Of a stretch of 61,628 nucleotides of DNA, positions 1 through 7,117 are shown one piece after another. The notes under the pieces were generated by a model. That model had not been told where the DNA came from and ran no database searches. It saw nothing but the letters and a program-made list of their open reading frames with translations. Positions within the stretch are counted from its first letter, which is position 1; each line of letters starts with the position of its first letter. Source of the stretch: Myxococcus stipitatus (GTDB lineage: Bacteria > Myxococcota > Myxococcia > Myxococcales > Myxococcaceae); the NCBI RefSeq assembly GCF_021412625.1, contig NZ_JAKCFI010000023.1, positions 1-61,628 of the forward strand, given 5' to 3'. A program made the translations under genes and the position numbers.

Positions 1-1
1 G

Positions 2-94
2 CTGGTGCTCGAAAAAAAACTCCAGGCCCTGGGCTGGGACGAGAGGCCCCTGGAAGACGAGGACGACGCAGCGGACGAGAAGAGCGAGAAATGA
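2..94 (+). pseudogene. 3' end of IS3-family orfA
   Basis: Thirty codons enter from the left edge and stop at 92-94, overlapping the next ATG as ATGA. The acidic tail (ERPLEDEDDAADEKSEK) resembles the end of an IS3-family OrfA, the HTH protein encoded upstream of the catalytic ORF. A run of eight A residues at 12-19 lies in this frame. The -1 frame is open from the run into the downstream ORF, as expected for the programmed -1 frameshift that makes the OrfAB transposase in IS3 elements. The gene start lies outside the window. The element assignment rests mainly on the downstream ORF. Confidence 0.5.
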
Positions 95-375
95 CGCTCG
101 CCCTGGTCGACGAGGCGCTGGAGAAGGGCGTGCGTCTGGAGGCCGTCTGCGAGCGGCTCGGGGTGGCCCCTCGCACCATCCAGCGTTGGCGGAAGCCAGC
201 GACGGCCGAGGACCGCAGGTGTGGTCCGCATACCCGGCCCGCCCACCGGCTGTCCGATGCGGAGCGGCGTCGCATCCTGGCGCTGGTCAATAGCGAGGAG
301 TTCCGGGAGGAGAACAGAAGGCACGAGAAGCCCGGTCTCATGCCTACAAACCGGGCTTCTTCAACGCCCTGCTAG
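91..375 (+). pseudogene. truncated IS3-family transposase (orfB N-terminus)
   Basis: The first about 75 residues read as the N-terminal helix-turn-helix of an IS3-family OrfB (VCERLGVAPRTIQRWRK, then SDAERRRILALVNSEEF). Family-like sequence stops near 315 and the frame ends in an unrelated tail at 375. The DDE catalytic core of about 200 residues is missing, so the element is dead. It starts at an ATG overlapping the orfA stop and lies -1 to orfA, consistent with frameshift expression in the intact ancestor. It converges on the metallophosphatase gene, and the break falls about 10 bp before the terminator hairpin at 326-360. Confidence 0.75.
326..360. terminator. bidirectional hairpin terminator
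   Basis: A perfect 11-bp inverted repeat, AGAAGCCCGGT at 326-336 and its complement at 350-360, encloses a 13-nt loop. It lies 12 bp beyond the stop of the minus-strand metallophosphatase gene and at the broken end of the IS remnant. The flanking T-tracts are short and interrupted, so this is a GC-rich, weakly U-tailed terminator. Confidence 0.65.
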
Positions 376-2336
376 GGCAGCCTGGTGATGCGATTGAGCG
401 CGGGGGCGGGCAAGGGGCTCGCCTGGCTGCTGTGTGCCTTCAGGTATGCCTCCAGCGCGTCGCTGTCCACGGCGCCACCCAGCCGGTTCGTCCCCTCGGC
501 GAACACCTGGAAGCCATCCCCCCCACTCGCGAGGTAGTTGTTCGCGGTGACGCGGTAGTTCGCCGCCGGGTCCACCGTCACGCCGTTGATCCGGATGGAC
601 GCCGGGTCGACGCGGCTTCCGACGGGCGCCGACGCACTGAACGCATAGGTGAAGCCCGCCGACGGAAGCAGCATGAGGGTGGCTCCCGACGGCCGCCACT
701 GCCACTCCAGCAGTTGCTCGATTTGCGCGCCCGTCAGCGTCAGGGTGACCAGGCTGTTGCCGAACGGCTGCGTGGTGAAGGCCTCGCCGTAGGTGACCTC
801 GCCCTGGGCGATGTCCGCGCGCACGCCGCCCGGGTTCATGAAGGCCACCTGCGCCCCACCCAGGTTCGCGGGCTTCGTCGCCTCCAGATGCGAGTCCGCG
901 ATGACGAAGCCCAGGGTGGACTGGCCCGCGGAGTCCGACTGTGTCCTGAGCGTCTGCGACACCCAGCCGATGACCCGGTTGGCCCTCGGCGTGACGAGCT
1001 CCTGGTACTTCGTCACCAGATCCTTCACCGCGCCGACCTCCTGCACGTCGCGAGTGACGATGACGTTGTTCGCTCGCGCCTCCACGACGTCGCCCGTCGC
1101 CTTGCTCAACGTCAGGTCGATGTCCGTGACGAGCTGCCCCATCGACGAGGCGCTCGTGACGACCTTGCCATCGATGACGCAGTTGTAGGCCTGATGAGTG
1201 TGGCCGCTGACGATGACATCCACCGCGTCGTTGAGGCCCTTGGCCACGCCCACGATGGCACCTGAGATGAGGCCGTCCGCACCCGCGCCCTTGCATTCGT
1301 TCACCAGCGAGCCCGAGGTCGGAATTCCGCCCTGGTGCACCACCACGATGATGGCTTCGATGCCCTGCCGCCGCAGCTCCGGCACCAGCGCGTTCACCGT
1401 CTGCACTTCGTCCTTGAAGGTGAGCCCCGCCACGCCCGTGGGAGTGACGATTTCCGGCGTGTCCTCCAACGTCATGCCGATGAAGGCCACCTTCACGCCC
1501 TCGAACTCGCGCACGTCGTAGCGGGGGAACAGCGTGCGATCCACGCCCGTGGCCACGTTGGCCGCCAGGAACTTGAAGTTCGCGCCCGGGAAGCCATCCC
1601 CGTCCAGGCAACCATCCACCGGGTGGCAACCGCCCGACTGCATGCGCAACAGCTCCGTGCTGCCCTCGTCGAACTCGTGGTTGCCCACCGCGACCAGGTC
1701 CAGGCCAATCAGGTTCATCGCCTCGATGGTGGGCTCGTCGTGGAAGAGCCCCGACAGCAGCGGGGAGGCGCCGATGAGGTCTCCCGCCGCTACCACCACC
1801 GTGTTCGGATTGGCGGCCCGCAGGGCCGCGATGTGCCGGGCGAAGTACGTCACGCCGCCCGCGTTCACCCGCACCGGTCCACCGTCGGGGGCCACGCCCG
1901 CCAGAATCTGGCCCGCGGGCTCCTCGAGCTGTCCGTGGAAGTCATTGAACGCCAGCACCTGCACGCTCACCGTGGTGGGACCCGCGTCTGGCGTCCCCGA
2001 GTCCGGCGTCCCCGAGTCGGGCATCCCCGCGTCGGGCATCCCCGAGTCGGGCACCCCCGAGTCTGACATCCCCGAGTCGGGCATCCCCGAGTCCGTGCCG
2101 GAATCCGGGGGCGGCACCTGGACGGAATGCTGCTCACAGCGCTTGTCCTCGCAGACCCACTCCGTGTTCGAAGCCGGCGGTCCCTTGTCTTCACGGCAGT
2201 CGGCGGCGTCCTGGCACTCGTCACCTCCGCAGCCGCCATGGACGAAGAGGAACATGCCGGTGACGAACGCTCCGGCGAGCAGGAAGACGCTGGGACGCGC
2301 TCCCGGAGGTGACGAGCGCGGTGTGGCTTGTGGCAT
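372..2336 (-). CDS. bifunctional metallophosphatase/5'-nucleotidase lipoprotein (UshA family)
   Basis: A 654-residue exported phosphoesterase, probably hydrolysing 5'-nucleotides or nucleotide sugars outside the cytoplasm. The ATG at 2336 is chosen because GGAG lies 8 nt upstream; the longer upstream frame has no signal peptide in place. A hydrophobic segment at residues 16-33 ends in a Cys at 36 (VHGGC), a loose lipobox followed by acidic, Cys-rich sequence. Residues 78-119 are a Pro-Asp-Ser-Gly repeat linker. The metallophosphatase domain carries NDFHG (131-135), AGD (185-187), GNHEFD (218-223), HQGG (334-337) and GHTH (378-381), all di-metal ligands. The C-terminal 5'-nucleotidase domain has NPGGVRADI and a YGE..TTQPFGN substrate loop. 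Both domains appear intact. No operon partner is visible. Confidence 0.9.
   Translation of the reverse strand: MPQATPRSSPPGARPSVFLLAGAFVTGMFLFVHGGCGGDECQDAADCREDKGPPASNTEWVCEDKRCEQHSVQVPPPDSGTDSGMPDSGMSDSGVPDSGMPDAGMPDSGTPDSGTPDAGPTTVSVQVLAFNDFHGQLEEPAGQILAGVAPDGGPVRVNAGGVTYFARHIAALRAANPNTVVVAAGDLIGASPLLSGLFHDEPTIEAMNLIGLDLVAVGNHEFDEGSTELLRMQSGGCHPVDGCLDGDGFPGANFKFLAANVATGVDRTLFPRYDVREFEGVKVAFIGMTLEDTPEIVTPTGVAGLTFKDEVQTVNALVPELRRQGIEAIIVVVHQGGIPTSGSLVNECKGAGADGLISGAIVGVAKGLNDAVDVIVSGHTHQAYNCVIDGKVVTSASSMGQLVTDIDLTLSKATGDVVEARANNVIVTRDVQEVGAVKDLVTKYQELVTPRANRVIGWVSQTLRTQSDSAGQSTLGFVIADSHLEATKPANLGGAQVAFMNPGGVRADIAQGEVTYGEAFTTQPFGNSLVTLTLTGAQIEQLLEWQWRPSGATLMLLPSAGFTYAFSASAPVGSRVDPASIRINGVTVDPAANYRVTANNYLASGGDGFQVFAEGTNRLGGAVDSDALEAYLKAHSSQASPLPAPALNRITRLP
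1980..2105 (-). repeat. 15-bp tandem repeat encoding a PDSG linker
   Basis: About eight degenerate copies of a 15-bp unit (plus-strand consensus about CCCCGAGTCGGGCAT) encode PDSGM/PDSGT pentapeptides between the lipid anchor and the phosphoesterase domain. Because 15 is a multiple of three, copy-number changes would alter linker length without breaking the frame. Confidence 0.85.
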
Positions 2337-3050
2337 CGACGGAACTCCAACGAAAAGGGAGGGGGAACCTACCCTGGTTCGTGGACGATGGCGCGACTTC
2401 ATGGCGGCACGGTGAAGCTCGCGCCCCGACTTCGTCTCGACACGGGTCTGCGGCTGTCGCCCGTATGCTCGTTCCGGCCCATGCCGAACACCTCGGAGAG
2501 AGGAGGTGAAGGGGGGCGAGTCGTCGGAAGCATTGACGGCGCCGGGCGGCACAGGGCCGGCTGGTCCCTCCCAATATCCACGGGGAGATGCGGGTGGCTC
2601 AGGTGGGCTTGATCCGTTCTCGTGGCTCTCCCGCACTTCGTGTGGTTCTCCTCGAAGGCGAAAGGGAGACACGGCGAGCTTCCAACCAGAAGCATCCAGC
2701 AGGGAAAGCTGGTCTTGGGCCTGTCGTCATCCACGCCCCGGTGACTCTTCCCTCGGAGAGCGAGCGACAGAACGGCCATTCGCGCAGATTCCTCCTCGGG
2801 ACACCCTCCACACAAAGTGCGGGAGAGCCACGGAAGCGGGGGACTCTCAGACATGGTCTCCCACCACATCGACGCCGTAGCGTTCCTTGCCCCGATAGAG
2901 TCGATAGCGAGTCGTCATTCGCGGGCAGCGACTCAGACTGGCCGCAACGGGTCAACACGCCCTTCTCGCGCAGGCGGCACGGACGAACCCCGGTTGCCCC
3001 CGGGACTGCTGGCGCCCATGCGCCGTCACTGGTAATGCAGTGAGTCCACC
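2337..3050. other. 714-bp stretch without a convincing gene
   Basis: Open frames exist on both strands but none has family-like protein sequence or a credible ribosome site. The 5' part must hold the promoter of the metallophosphatase gene. The middle holds the element with inverted ends at 2621-2832. The rest, up to the GNAT gene, shows nothing further that I recognise. Confidence 0.5.
2621..2832. mobile_element. 212-bp MITE-like element with 25-bp inverted ends
   Basis: Positions 2621-2645 and 2808-2832 are inverted copies matching at 24 of 25 bases; the single mismatch lies at 2639/2814. The similarity fades outward over a further few bases. The 162-bp interior encodes nothing recognisable and contains a small stem (CCAGC/GCTGG) near 2696-2712. 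Size, non-coding interior and near-perfect ends fit a miniature inverted-repeat transposable element or a dispersed intergenic repeat. No clear target-site duplication was seen. A long hairpin of another kind remains possible. Confidence 0.5.
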
Positions 3051-3485
3051 ATGGAGCACCTCACTCACATCTCCAATGCCGACCGCCAGCGCCTCGTCGA
3101 AGTCTGGGAAGGCGCCGTGCGTGCCACTCACCACTTCCTCAGCGAAGAAGACATCCAGTTCTTCAAGCCGCTGGTGCGCGACACCTACCTCGACTCGGTT
3201 CAGCTCACCTGTCTGCGCGACAGCGAAGGCCGCATCTCCGGCTTCATCGGGATTGCGGACGACAAGGTGGAGATGCTGTTCGTCGACCCAGCCCAGCATG
3301 GCCAGGGTATTGGCCGCGCGTTGCTCGAGCACGCCGTGGCCCAGGGCGCCCGAGCCGTCGACGTCAACGAGCAGAACCCGCGGGCGGTGGGATTCTATCT
3401 CCGGATGGGCTTCGTCCAGCAGGGCCGCTCCGAGGTCGACGGGTCGGGAAAGCCCTTCCCTATCTTGCACCTGGTCAAACAATAG
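3051..3485 (+). CDS. GNAT family N-acetyltransferase
   Basis: A 144-residue single-domain acetyltransferase, a normal size for the family. The acetyl-CoA binding motif A is visible as VDPAQHGQGIGRALL around residues 78-92, preceded by the beta-strand VEMLFV. A motif B region, NEQNPRAVGFYLRMGF, follows, and the residues before the C-terminus (PILHLVK) resemble YjaB/PhnO-type enzymes. The substrate cannot be inferred. It stands alone, between the MITE-like element and the terminator at 3539-3572. Confidence 0.88.
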   Translation: MEHLTHISNADRQRLVEVWEGAVRATHHFLSEEDIQFFKPLVRDTYLDSVQLTCLRDSEGRISGFIGIADDKVEMLFVDPAQHGQGIGRALLEHAVAQGARAVDVNEQNPRAVGFYLRMGFVQQGRSEVDGSGKPFPILHLVKQ

Positions 3486-3538
3486 CCCCCGACGCGCATC
3501 AGACATGGCAGCGCCCCAAGGGCGTTCCCTGAAACACA

Positions 3539-3572
3539 ACGGCCCGCCCCGGAGCACTCCCGGGCGGGCCGT
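3539..3572 (+). terminator. hairpin terminator after the GNAT gene
   Basis: An 11-bp GC-rich stem (3539-3549 with 3562-3572, ACGGCCCGCC and complement) closes a 12-nt loop 54 bp after the acetyltransferase stop and is followed by CCTCATTC. It is the only strong hairpin between that gene and the decayed region. Confidence 0.6.
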
Positions 3573-4029
3573 CCTCATTCACGGCTCGGTGTGCTCAGGG
3601 CGCTCCTGGACAGGAATAGGTGTAGGAGCGGACGTACGACGTGGTGACTGGAGTTGCCCCCGTCAAATCGGACAGGGTCAGGTGGTCACGAGAGTCTCGC
3701 GGTGCCCGCCGAATGGGGCACCTGCTTCTCCGAGCAACATCATCACGAGCCCGCTGGCGGCGAGGCGCCCGAATCACGGTTGCCAGGTCTTCACGCGGCG
3801 ACCTCTTGCGCCGAGCCTCGTGCAGCGTCTCTTCGCACCTGGCCTCGAGGGCGCGATGGCGAGCTAACGAGACGACGAGGGAACCGTAGATGGCCGCGGT
3901 TGAAACCGTCGGGTGGGTGAAGCCACCCGAGCCGCTCCGCGGCCTCGACCACCCCGTCCACGCGAGCTTCTGGGGGCGCGAAGAGCCGCGCGCAGAGACG
4001 GGGGGACGGGTTTCACGAGCAACTCCCGG
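3573..4029. other. 457 bp with no intact gene
   Basis: The only coding-like signal is a minus-strand frame ending at 3595 whose last about 30 residues (DHLTLSDLTGATPVTTSYV, then RSYTYSCPGAP) read like the C-terminus of a lost protein. Its upstream part is Arg/Pro-rich shadow sequence. I could not assign a family. The stretch leads into the LysR remnant and fits a decayed segment. Confidence 0.35.
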
Positions 4030-4263
4030 TCAGTTCTCGCGAGCGCCGCGGACCAGCAGAGTGGAGGGAAGCTCCGCGAGCAGGTGGTCGATGCAGGTAC
4101 GTACCGCCGCCGTCAGCGACCGATGAGCGCGGTAGAGCAGATAGACACCGGCAGCCTCCCCTTCCCAACCATCGAGGACTCGAGCCATGTGCCTCTTGCT
4201 CACATCCTGGGAGCACAGCGACTCGGGGAGCATCGCGATGCCGACACCCGTTCGGCGATAGCC
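4030..4263 (-). pseudogene. C-terminal remnant of a LysR-type regulator
   Basis: About 75 residues ending at 4030 match the end of a LysR effector-binding domain: GVGIAMLPESLC, then RMARVLDGWEG-like sequence (here HMARVLDGWEG), VYLLYRAHRSLTAAVRTCIDHL. The DNA-binding HTH and most of the effector domain are absent. Upstream of about 4263 the frame loses similarity and the opposite strand becomes SGNH hydrolase sequence. The orientation suggests an ancestral LysR gene transcribed divergently from the hydrolase, with a deletion removing both 5' ends and the shared promoter. Confidence 0.65.
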
Positions 4264-4265
4264 AC

Positions 4266-4814
4266 ACCTCCGATCCGCAGTCGTGGGCGGTAATCCTGAA
4301 CGAGATGTTGGCCGCGCGCCGTCCCGCGGATGGTATCTCGATCGACGTCCGCGCCGTCGCCGGTGAGACGACAACGCACGGCCTGATTCGAATCGGCGGG
4401 GTCATCGCGAGGAATCCAGACTGGATCTTGTTCTTCATCGGCATGAACGATGCGCGACCACAAGGCCCGACGCCGAGCAAGACGCTCGTCGCTCCCGAAG
4501 AGACGGCGCGCAACCTCGCGGAGCTCCGCAAGCGCGTCTCCCGGGAGACGAAGGCGCGGTGTCTGTGGGTAACGCCGCCCCCGGTGCTCGAAGCTCGCGT
4601 GTCGAAGCATTGGGGGTTGTCCCGCTTCGGGTTTCGCTTCCGCAACGAGGACATCGCCCGCGTCGCCGAGGCCATTTCCGCCTTCGACGAGCCCACGATC
4701 GAACTGTTCGCGAGGCTCGGCCTGCCACCCCCGCAGGCGCTGCTCATGGAGGACGGCCTTCACTTCACGCTGGAGGGGCACCAGAGAATCGCGCTCGAAG
4801 TCGTGCGCGGCTGA
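4266..4814 (+). pseudogene. SGNH/GDSL hydrolase lacking its N-terminus
   Basis: The frame is family-like from about 4269 (SDPQSWAVILNEM) to the stop at 4812-4814. The GMND block III motif (FFIGMNDAR) and the catalytic DGLHFTLEGH block V are present. Block I with the GDS nucleophile, expected about 20-40 residues upstream, is missing because the sequence changes to the LysR remnant. An internal ATG at 4305 could start a 169-residue product, but that protein would have no catalytic serine. I therefore call it a truncated pseudogene. Confidence 0.7.
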
Positions 4815-4831
4815 GCCGACGCGAGGGCGCG

Positions 4832-4939
4832 ATGAAGTATCTGGTCACTGGCGCGACTGGCAACGTGGAGCGCGTCCTCGGACGAAGGCCACTCTCCTTC
4901 GACCGCTGGGTCGAGCAGCACGCCGACGCGTTTCGCTGA
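4832..4939 (+). pseudogene. NmrA/SDR-type NAD(P)-binding gene with an internal deletion
   Basis: This 35-codon frame starts MKYLVTGATGNV, the first beta strand and glycine motif of an NAD(P)-binding NmrA-like protein. It runs straight into VLGRRPLSFDRWVEQHADAF, which looks like the usual C-terminus of the same family (LGRxPxSFxxWxxxHAxAF). Roughly 230-250 residues of the expected gene are missing, and the join keeps the frame. It begins 17 bp after the SGNH remnant stop, so the two may once have formed an operon. Confidence 0.7.
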
Positions 4940-5126
4940 TCGGCTTCGGTAGGAGCACCGTGCCTCCCCAAGATTCGAGGGCTGCATCATGCGCACGTCA
5001 AAGCCGCGCCACGGCGTGCCAGGCGCGGGGGACCCGCGCACGGGCCTGGTCCACCCACGCCTCAGCGACACGTTCTGCGACGGCCTACCGTTCCATCGCC
5101 AGCAGTGGATGGCGTAGACTCGCCGC

Positions 5127-5684
5127 ATGGGACTCTTGACCTTCAGCATCAACGTCACCCTGGACGGCTGCGTCGACCACCAGGAGGGAATCGCCGACGA
5201 CGAGACACACGCCTTCTTCACCCGCCTCATGGACGAGAGCGGGGCGATGCTGTGGGGCCGCGTCACCTACGAGATGATGGAGAGCGCCTGGCCAGCGTTC
5301 GCCCGCGGCGACGTGGAGGCGCCGCCGGCGATTCGCGAGTGGGCGGTCAAGCTGGAGGCCAAGCCGAAGTACGTGGTGTCGTCGGCGCGAAAGGACTTCC
5401 CGTGGACCAACAGCCATCACATCGCCGGCGACCTGCGCACGGGCGTGCAGAAGCTCAAGGACGCGACCCCTGCCGGCGTGCTCCTCGGTAGCGGCAAGCT
5501 CGCGACCGAGCTGGACCGGCTGGATCTGATCGACGAGTACAAGTTCCTCGTCCACCCCAGGATCGCCGGCCACGGCCCGACCCTGTACCAGAGCGGGCTG
5601 CCCAGCACGCGACGGCTCGAGCTGGTCTCGGCGAAGCCGTTCCGCTGCGGCGCGGTCGCCATGCACTACCGGCGCGCGCGCTGA
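5127..5684 (+). CDS. dihydrofolate reductase-like (RibD C-terminal domain) protein
   Basis: A 185-residue protein of the RibD_C/YyaP-YwjB family, single-domain NAD(P)H-dependent reductases of mostly unknown substrate. Features are the opening strand LTFSINVTLDGCVD, the segment GRVTYEMMESAWP (typical LWGRxTYE), VVSSARKDFPW, LLGSGKLATELDRLDLIDEY and a C-terminal FRCGAVAMHYR. Length is normal. No folate or riboflavin genes lie nearby, so a biosynthetic role is unlikely; these proteins often accompany regulators in accessory loci. Confidence 0.85.
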   Translation: MGLLTFSINVTLDGCVDHQEGIADDETHAFFTRLMDESGAMLWGRVTYEMMESAWPAFARGDVEAPPAIREWAVKLEAKPKYVVSSARKDFPWTNSHHIAGDLRTGVQKLKDATPAGVLLGSGKLATELDRLDLIDEYKFLVHPRIAGHGPTLYQSGLPSTRRLELVSAKPFRCGAVAMHYRRAR

Positions 5685-5706
5685 AGGCGCCCGACCCCGC
5701 CCGCCG

Positions 5707-5775
5707 GGAGCAGAACGTCTCGGCCCCGGTGGCCTACGGCGTGGGCGAGGAGGGGCACCGGCACCTGTTGGCCGT
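5707..5775 (+). pseudogene. possible mutator-type (IS256-like) transposase scrap
   Basis: A stretch of about 22 codons reads VSAPVAYGVGEEGHRHLLAV, resembling the IS256-family motif in which a GV-x-E-E-G-x-R segment precedes LG. Similarity disappears on both sides and the flanks are non-coding. A neighbouring inverted repeat, AGGCTTCG at 5857-5864 with its complement at 5883-5890, may be related or incidental. Low confidence because the match is very short. Confidence 0.28.
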
Positions 5776-5950
5776 GACGCGGGTCGCCAGCTGCTCGTTG
5801 TCCGTCCCGCCTTCGCCAGTTTCGACGACACGTGCGAGGCATTTCGTGGGGTATGGAGGCTTCGATTGTTGAACGAACTCAACGAAGCCTGGCGCAACTT
5901 CAATTCGGAAGTTGCGACCATCATTGCCACGGGCTGAGATATCTCCCGTC

Positions 5951-6799
5951 ATGAGCACAGTCGACGAGGTCCAGCTCTTTCTCCGCACGGGTGAGCACGA
6001 CGCGCACTTCCAAGCCTGGCCAGGCGACCGCATTGAAAGGGAGCGACGCGCGAATCAGGAGCTTCGTCAGGCACTCGTCGTGGAGGTGCAGCGACGAACG
6101 GCGACCCGCCCCTTCGACGAACGACTTCGGAGGCTCGACATCGTCGCGTTCACCCGGCGGAAGGTGGAGCCCATGGTGCGCGGCCTCTTCCCCGCATCGG
6201 AACAGGGCGCAGTCCTCTCCCTCCTGGAGAAGTCCGTCGTCTTCCTGACCCCGACCAACGTCAGCCAGGTCCTCCTGGAGTCCTCCTCGCTGAGCACGGC
6301 CTGGAACCTGGCCAACATGTACCTCCTCAGTCTCGGCGCCGAGTTGTTAGGCGAGGAAGCGCCCCTCATCCTGGGCCTCAGTGAGGGCACCACCTGCTAC
6401 CTCTCGCGCTCATACTTCGACGAGAAGCCCCTCTTCGCCGACTTCCTCGTGCACGAGACAGCCCACGTCTTCCACAACTGCAAACGCCGCACGGTAGGCC
6501 TGCCCGAGACACCCCAGCGCGAGTGGCTCCTCGACATCGATGACCGAAAGCGCGAGACGTTCGCCTACGCCTGCGAGGCGTACAGCCGCGTGCTCGAGGC
6601 TGGAACCAATCGCCAGGCACGCAGGGCACACGCCGAGGACTATGCGGCGCGCGCGGCTCCGGTCGATGAGCGCATCTCCGAAAGCGAGGTCGTTGAAATC
6701 GTCCGTGAAGCTGCGGCAGCGGAGAATGGGTGGGAGCGCATTCTCGCCCGCTGTGCCAGCGAACCCGGGGCGTCACGCGTGCCTCCGCGACAGAAGTAG
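5951..6799 (+). CDS. uncharacterised protein with an HExxH metallopeptidase motif
   Basis: A 282-residue soluble protein with no signal peptide or membrane segment. HETAHVF near residue 173 is a classic HExxH zinc site, followed about 35 residues later by ETFAYACEAYSRV, where an acidic residue could be the third ligand as in gluzincins. An earlier ATG at 5912 adds 13 residues without a ribosome site; 5951 is preferred but its own site is weak. The N-terminal half carries FDERLRRLDIVAFTRRKVEP, which I cannot assign. It stands alone with no immunity-like partner. A peptidase role is inferred only from the motif. Confidence 0.65.
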   Translation: MSTVDEVQLFLRTGEHDAHFQAWPGDRIERERRANQELRQALVVEVQRRTATRPFDERLRRLDIVAFTRRKVEPMVRGLFPASEQGAVLSLLEKSVVFLTPTNVSQVLLESSSLSTAWNLANMYLLSLGAELLGEEAPLILGLSEGTTCYLSRSYFDEKPLFADFLVHETAHVFHNCKRRTVGLPETPQREWLLDIDDRKRETFAYACEAYSRVLEAGTNRQARRAHAEDYAARAAPVDERISESEVVEIVREAAAAENGWERILARCASEPGASRVPPRQK

Positions 6800-6821
6800 C
6801 AACAGCCCGGCGTCACGGTCC

Positions 6822-6962
6822 TTGAAGGCTCGTGGGCTCGAGCCGCTGCAGTGGACACGACGACCGCTGGTGCGATGGGAGAAGCGCGAAGACACCCATC
6901 TGGGAATGCCGCGCCTCGCGGTGGGCATCATCACCTGGTTGCACGCGCTCATACCGGGATAA
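6822..6962 (+). pseudogene. C-terminal remnant of an IS5-family transposase
   Basis: Forty-six codons ending at TAA 6960-6962 contain RRPLVRWEKREDTHLGM followed by LAVGIITWLHAL. This matches the conserved end of IS5-group transposases (RPLVRWEK...YLxxLxLAxxIIxxR). The DDE core is gone. There is no start codon in context, and the preceding frame belongs to the HExxH gene's 3' flank. Confidence 0.6.
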
Positions 6963-7117
6963 GCTCCAAGCCCTGGGATGTTGGCCCCTCAATTGCTTGG
7001 GGCTGAGGCATCCCCCCGTCTCGACACTGGAAGCCGAGCACCCATGCGTTCCCGCCCCTTCGTCCCTGTCCTCCCGGCCGCGTCCACCTCGTCTGTCCGC
7101 TCCAAGGAGGTGGCCCT

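Noticed and set aside
432..2066. Long plus-strand frames opposite the metallophosphatase
   Set aside because: They are antisense to a gene with complete catalytic motifs and show His/Arg-rich composition typical of mirrored high-GC codons.
4013..4781. Long minus-strand frames across the SGNH remnant
   Set aside because: They are shadows of the SGNH frame; only the portion below about 4263 matches LysR sequence.
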